From Tanypteryx hageni (lineage: Eukaryota; Arthropoda; Insecta; Odonata; Petaluridae), in contig CM054116.1 of assembly GCA_028673005.1 (NCBI GenBank), positions 79,496,572-79,560,571 on the forward strand: a DNA stretch of 64,000 nucleotides, read 5' to 3'. The notes beneath the pieces were generated by a model. The model ran no database searches. It was not told where the DNA came from and saw only the letters and a program-made list of their open reading frames with translations. Numbering within the stretch: the stretch's first letter is position 1; the number at the start of each line of letters is the position of its first letter. Below, piece after piece: positions 58,800 to 64,000 of the stretch. The position numbers and the translations under genes are program-made.

Positions 58800-60265
58800 A
58801 TACTTTATAGAAGCATACTGTATAGTACGTGAATGAAAAATTCATCAATGCCAATAAAGGTTTACTCGCCATTTTATACACATGTTTGCATATTATTTGT
58901 ACATAAAAGGATTTCGAAGATTCAGCAAAATTTTTGAGTTGGAGAGAAATAATTCGCATATCGGAAAATTTTCTGTTCGTGTAGTTTAATTAAGAATTAT
59001 TAAAAAGGATTTCCTTGGAGAGAGTTTCTTTAGAATTCGTTTTTAAACGAGCTACATTAGCAGATGGATTTTACTTTTAGAACAATCATTTAAACGTTAT
59101 TTTTTGCTCATTAATGGTTATTTTTAAGGGAAGCGAATCGCGGCATATGGTGTTCGCGTGTAATCGCGTCATTACTCCATCTAGAAAATTTGACACAGTC
59201 TGCATATAGAGACTGAAGGGTGGGGAAAAAGCAAAAATGCATGGTGGACGTGCGAAATTTATTCTTCGTCCGATTTTACAGAGATGCATGGAAACATTTG
59301 CCCGGCGACGGCCAATCTCCTTCTGGACGCATTTTCCGCGATTCTCCCGCGAGTGGAAAAATAAAACTCCGGCGCAGGACTTAATATTTCCGAACAAGCA
59401 TCGTGCGAAAATTGTGTTATGTGGCCGTTACTCGGTTCGATCGGTCCTCCGCGCTTCGGCTGCGTTCAATCCTATGTCGGTGTGCATGCATTGAAAGAGA
59501 AGATTATGCGGAGAACTGCAGCGCGATTGAGCTGATTATTCGGATCGTACGTGTCCCATTCGGGAAGATACGTGGTCTAAATGCTAAAACCGACGTGCAA
59601 GAGCAAACGGTTCGGCTGTTGCGGTTTTCGGGAGGGAAAATGTGGAGAGGGGCAGAGAGAGAGAGAGAGCGACTGCAGCGCCGCTGGTGGGCCGTTACCG
59701 AAGCGGTAACTACCAACGGCGAGTGTTTCATTGCATATTCCGCGGATTACGGCCGTAAATCCGCGAGAGCGCCGCTTCATCTGATTCATCACATAGAGGT
59801 CGGATTATCGGTGCCTTCCCGCGTCCTCGCCCTCTCTCCCGCGTCATTATCTGGGTCGTCATATGCAGCCTTCCATGCACGCCGAGCAAGGCATGTTTCC
59901 ATCGAGTTATTTTTTTCTGTTCCGGGAGAATTTTGTCGTTCATGTCAAATTTAGTCAGAATGACCTCCGATGGAGGGACAGTTAATTAACCCGAGGATCT
60001 GTTTTTTTAGGTACATTAGGGCACTCTTTCATGAGAGAATGTCGGCTATGAAGGGCACGAAAGCTGTATAAATAGCGTTGTTTTATTTTTACGGATTGTA
60101 GTACGGGAATGTTGTGCTTTATAAAGTTAAAATGCGTTGATTAAATGTATTTTTTTATTTTAATAGTTTTTTGTACAAAGATATTTCTATCTTGCTTCCG
60201 AGCCAAGAGCAGTCCGTGGTATTTTGGAGCCTTTTTCAGTTAATTTAAAAAGATATTTAAATTAA
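58800..60265. other. Non-coding stretch with a GC-rich patch
   Basis: 59100-59960 is GC/CpG-rich and contains a 183-codon + strand open frame (59403-59954) rich in Arg, including an Arg-Glu run from a short (GA)n. It has no recognised domain and no splice context, and I treat it as non-coding. The rest is AT-rich. Confidence 0.45.
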
Positions 60266-60269
60266 CAGG

Positions 60270-60350
60270 AATTTAGAATCTATTTTCGATCAATTACCAC
60301 TGAAGATGGCTGCTTTGTAGCCAAAATGCGCATCTGATTTTTATAACCAT
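60270..60350 (-). repeat. MITE arm of the 'GCTACAAAGCAGCC' family, inverted
   Basis: On the plus strand: GAATCTATTTTCGATCAATT, CCACTGAAGATGGCTGCTTT, GTAGCCAAAATGCGCATCTG. The reverse complement matches 31072-31155, including its distal TAGATTCTAAA. No second arm is nearby. Confidence 0.65.
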
Positions 60351-60354
60351 GTTG

Positions 60355-63300
60355 TACCTGAGACAAGTATTTTGCAAGTGCTTGTTCTTGAAGATATTAA
60401 AACTTTGAAATATTTATTGCTTTTTAAAAATCAAATCACTTACCCCGAAAATATTTTCAGCGGTATAGTATATTGCTATCCAAAATTTATCTATCTGAAA
60501 GCAATGCGTAGATAGCTTATCGGAAAAGCGTCCGATTCATTATGGAGCCGAGAACAGCCGCCCGGTTTTTCGGTACCTAATCCTATCATATGTAGACATT
60601 TAAAATAAGATAAGAATTATTTATTAAACGAAGAGCTTATGATAGAATGTATGAAGCACGACCTAATATTTTACGCATTGGTAAATTATTGTGTTTGTCT
60701 GTAAGAATCAAAAGAATTTCTTCAGTTGTTTTCGTGGTAAAAATATAGATAACTTTTTAATTCTTTGGTGTATTTCCCACGTCCTTAATTATTCAGCGGC
60801 ATATTAGTAGTAGTAGTATATTAGTATCCTGCAAGTCTTGGTTAGAAGGCTTGGGATCAGGGAATCTTAGAGTATTTCCAGCATACACCTGCGCCGTCTC
60901 TAAATTTCAATGATGCTTTACAAGGCAGTTGAACATCGTTAACTGTAAACTTTATGGAAGGTATCGTTTAAGTAATACTAACCTTTAGATTTAACAATTT
61001 TTTAGATCACGTGGAAACGGACAGAAAATTTACCTTCTTTGAGTTAACGAAAATTCTAGAGCTAGGGGTTCGAATTGTTGGAATTCCATTGTACATTACT
61101 TTCTCCTTTGCATGGAATTTTAAATGATGCCTCCATTAAAAAAACATGTTACTTCCTACAAAATTTCTTATTCGCGCTCCCGTGCGAATGGTTTTCCCAC
61201 CTTGGAGCTCGACAAAACGATGAATCAATTTTCCTAAAAAATTGCTCCTCACAAGTTGAGCATGTGAAAATACGTCAAAATAAAAGAAATAACTCTTCTA
61301 ACATGGACATCAACATAAGTATTGACGAAAAAGCCCTTATCTGCTTTTGGTTGAAAAATTTCTGAGATGTTTCCTAATACTGCTAGATCCAATCCTTTAA
61401 ATGAAATTCGTTGTTTTTTATACAGTTAAAATAATTATTTTTTTATTACGTAATATCTTAAATTCTTAAATAAAACGACAAAATTTAGCTCAATCATGGA
61501 TAAAAAATATGTATAGTAACAAACATGCGTTGTGTTTTGATTTAAAAGTCTACATTAAAAAGAGCTCCAAAGCAACACGTTTTAAATGCAACACACAAAT
61601 TACTTGGGAAAGCAAAACGGTTGAAAACGGAATAGTTTGAGGAGAGGAATTTGTATAGAAGAGATTTTTTCTTTCATTTCTATTCTAATGATTTCTGGAG
61701 GATGAAAGAACGCATCCTCTTTAACGGCTCGAGAACATCCTTTTTTATGGTGCAAACTTCGCCAAATATTGCGTGCTCTCGCACAAAGGTCGGGTATTTT
61801 AAAAGCATATCATCCGTCTAACTCTTTGTTTTTAAGCGAAGGTTGCATTTCAGTCGGATAACATGATCGCCGTATATTATGACGTCACGATTGCCAGTCG
61901 ATTATGAAGCCGCGTTAAAAACCAGCGAAACACGAAGCAGCCGTAAAAATTGCGTCGAAAGGAGTTATGGTGCTGTATATTTATTCAATTTCTTTTTTTA
62001 ACTCTCAATTGCCAAAGAGAAAGCCTTTTGTACGTGGAGTAGATATGAAAGTTTATGCTCCTTAGAACAAGTCGTCAATTATCTAATGTTGCGAGGAAAT
62101 CTTTTATTATGAGATTAAGTTTTGTTCAGCGTCATATTTAATACCTATTCTACTAGAGCTCAAATTAGAAAAATAAAATCTAATTTTCTTATAAATACAG
62201 CATAAGTCTCTCGATGCATACAGATCATTGATGATAAAATAAAGAAATCCCTGAGAGAAATTTTCACTCAACGCCGGGATGCTTCGGATTCGTATCTCGT
62301 ATCACTTATCCAACCGACATCTAATATGTGTGTGATTCAACAGAGATGGGACTAAACTTTATAGAGTCCCATAGGAAAGACATTAACCAGACGCCTATAA
62401 TCCAGGGGCGGGTCCAGAAACTACCAAATGGGGTGAAGGCGATTTCTCTGCCCTTAGGATCAACCAATGCTAAAATGAGATCTCGGCCGTTCTTCTAAGT
62501 TTCAAGAAGGCGATTAAAATTCTTCCATTATTTTAATGTCGTAGCCAAGTTGCCTAGAATGTTATGCGGAATTTGTTTGTTGGAAGCGATCGTAATGCCA
62601 CAACTATACATTGTGAAAATCTATCTTTATCTCTCCCTAATTTTTTATTGATAGCCGAGGTCCGTTGTAAATTATTTCGATATGGAAGGATTTATATAAG
62701 TTATGTTGAACCCACTAAGACCTAATATTAAGTAGGTAAATCTTTACAGATGTACTCAAGTGGAAAGTTAAGCCGAGGTTTGTCCTGTTAATTGTGCATC
62801 CGTCAGATTTTGAGGGAGATACTTGATACTTATGATCAGTTAATAGGACGCTAGGGATATTAGATTATAAAATACGAACACATTACTAATACTATTGCAA
62901 ACATGAGTGAAATACATTTGGCTGATGTAATTCTAGGGAGCATTAACTGTTCTTCATACTTGGTGAAGGTTGATTTCTCGAAAGGAATATATGATTTTAG
63001 TTTAACTTGTTGTTTGTCTTCGAAAATATCCTACTTTTACTTCGCTCGTTTACTTTCGCTTTAAACAGCGGAGACAAATATAACATCTATAACAAGAATT
63101 CGTGACAGTCTTACTTGAAAAATTAGAATAATTTTTCGTTTTCTCATTCACATAAATCTTCAACTGGACGATAAAATTTGTTTCATATAAGGTAGAAGTC
63201 TTTCCCAACGTTCCATATTTTTGCGAAGATATAGTTATGGCTTAAAAGATTAACTCGTGTTAACATGACGTAATTATGTCATTTAAATGATTTTCCTCCC

Positions 63301-64000
63301 ATTAATTACGTCTGAAATCAATAATATGTTAATTACGAAAACGTTCTTTTTTAATACACCTGTCACAGTTCTCTTTCTCCCTTCTTTAAACTTCTTCGAA
63401 CTAAATTCTTCGCCGTCAAAGGACACCCACTCTCTTCCCGTCTCAATCGCGTGCCAAAATTTTATTTATCACCATCTCCTCTGAATGAACCGCTGACGTT
63501 TTCGCACAAAAACTCTCGAAATTTATCGTGCCCTTTAAGAAAGAGATTTTTAATAGGCTATTTTTCACCAAGCCCTTAACCGCGTTGTATTTTGTCTACC
63601 TGGTGATTAACGGACATGGATGCCAGATACCCTCTTCTTTAGAGAGGAAAGGAAAGAAGTCTTTGAAACGTCTTTCTCCCTCCAAATGATTCACTATTTA
63701 CTTTTTCCCGAGGCATTTGGCAGGTCTTATGGAAAGAAATATCTCGGGCGATGGTAGGAAGAAGGGAGGAAGGCGTGGTTCTCCACTTCCATGCCAGGCG
63801 TGGGCGGCAGAGTGTCTTTCTCCCTTTACTCTCTCTTTCTCGGCCTACCCTACTTAACTCCACTCTGCTCCACTACTCTTGTCTCTCTCTCACACACACC
63901 CACTTTCGCGGTGAGATATTGGTGACGCTGTATAAACTGTTTTCGGAGCGTGGGCATGTGTGTCGGGATGGCCACGGAGCACTCTGGGCGTAGGTAGGTG
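60355..64000. other. Non-coding stretch, no gene seen
   Basis: A single possible hAT-like end (CAGGGGCGGGTCCAGAAACT) begins at about 62403 with no partner found. A perfect CRE-like palindrome TGACGTCA is at 61880-61887. The end of the window (63500-64000) is somewhat GC-richer with a CTCTCTCTCACACACACCCA tract near 63881. No coding exon of the transporter or any other gene was recognised. Confidence 0.5.

Noticed and set aside
59403..59954. 183-codon + strand open frame in a GC-rich patch
   Set aside because: No domain recognised, Arg-rich with an Arg-Glu run from (GA)n, and opposite-strand frames are equally open. Might be revisited with RNA-seq.
1..64000. Bacterial-style systems (operons, CRISPR, phage, defence islands)
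   Set aside because: The window has eukaryotic features throughout: splice sites, LINEs, MITEs and microsatellites. No repeat-spacer array or gene cluster exists.

Overview
The window reads as non-coding DNA from an arthropod nuclear genome, most likely an insect. It is AT-rich and intron/intergene-like, with long (TA)n, (CT)n and (GA)n runs, many decayed DNA transposons (mariner-like, Tigger/pogo-like, hAT-like and MITEs), LINE 3' ends with simple-repeat tails, and tRNA-like SINE relics. Splice signals flank the one recognisable exon. There is no prokaryotic signature: no operons, rRNA or CRISPR. I cannot fix the species.

Only one cellular gene is supported: one coding exon of a monocarboxylate-transporter-type (MCT/SLC16) protein on the + strand. 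A strong splice acceptor ends at 48092, coding probably starts at 48163, and a splice donor begins at 48779. The exon encodes 205 residues: a Pro/Ser-rich basic cytoplasmic tail followed by the family's PEGGWGW signature and the first membrane segment. No later exon was recognised, so if the gene continues rightwards its next intron exceeds 15.2 kb and covers the rest of the window. Upstream exons, if present, were not identified.

Layout. 1-7.0 kb: AT-rich, two copies of a SINE-like repeat. 7.03-7.92 kb: dead mariner-like transposase interrupted by (TA)n. 10.2 kb: compound microsatellite. 16.05-16.31 kb: hAT MITE with an 8-bp target duplication. 18.5 kb: full SINE-like copy. 19.9-20.4 kb: pyrimidine satellite. 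22.5-24.05 kb: a 1.47-kb near-palindrome with about 700-bp arms. 27.1-28.55 kb: TIR element with nested relics. 28.97-29.35 kb: LINE 3' end. 36.70-37.79 kb: Tigger/pogo-like element with TA duplications and an N-terminal HTH remnant. 42.2-42.6 kb: tandem 145-bp repeats. 43.0-46.3 kb: cluster of MITEs and tRNA-like relics. 47.0-50.0 kb: GC/CpG-rich block around the transporter exon. 55.2-56.3 kb: dispersed repeat. 57.38-58.79 kb: hAT element with a LINE inserted inside it. 58.8-64 kb: more intron-like DNA.

The features do not form a pathway. They are one gene fragment in a transposon-rich setting. The most unusual items are the large hairpin-capable repeat, the arrangement at the transporter start codon (upstream ORF ending on the start ATG), and two 14-3-3-type motifs in its tail. 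Family names rest on motif recognition by eye; no database search was possible.
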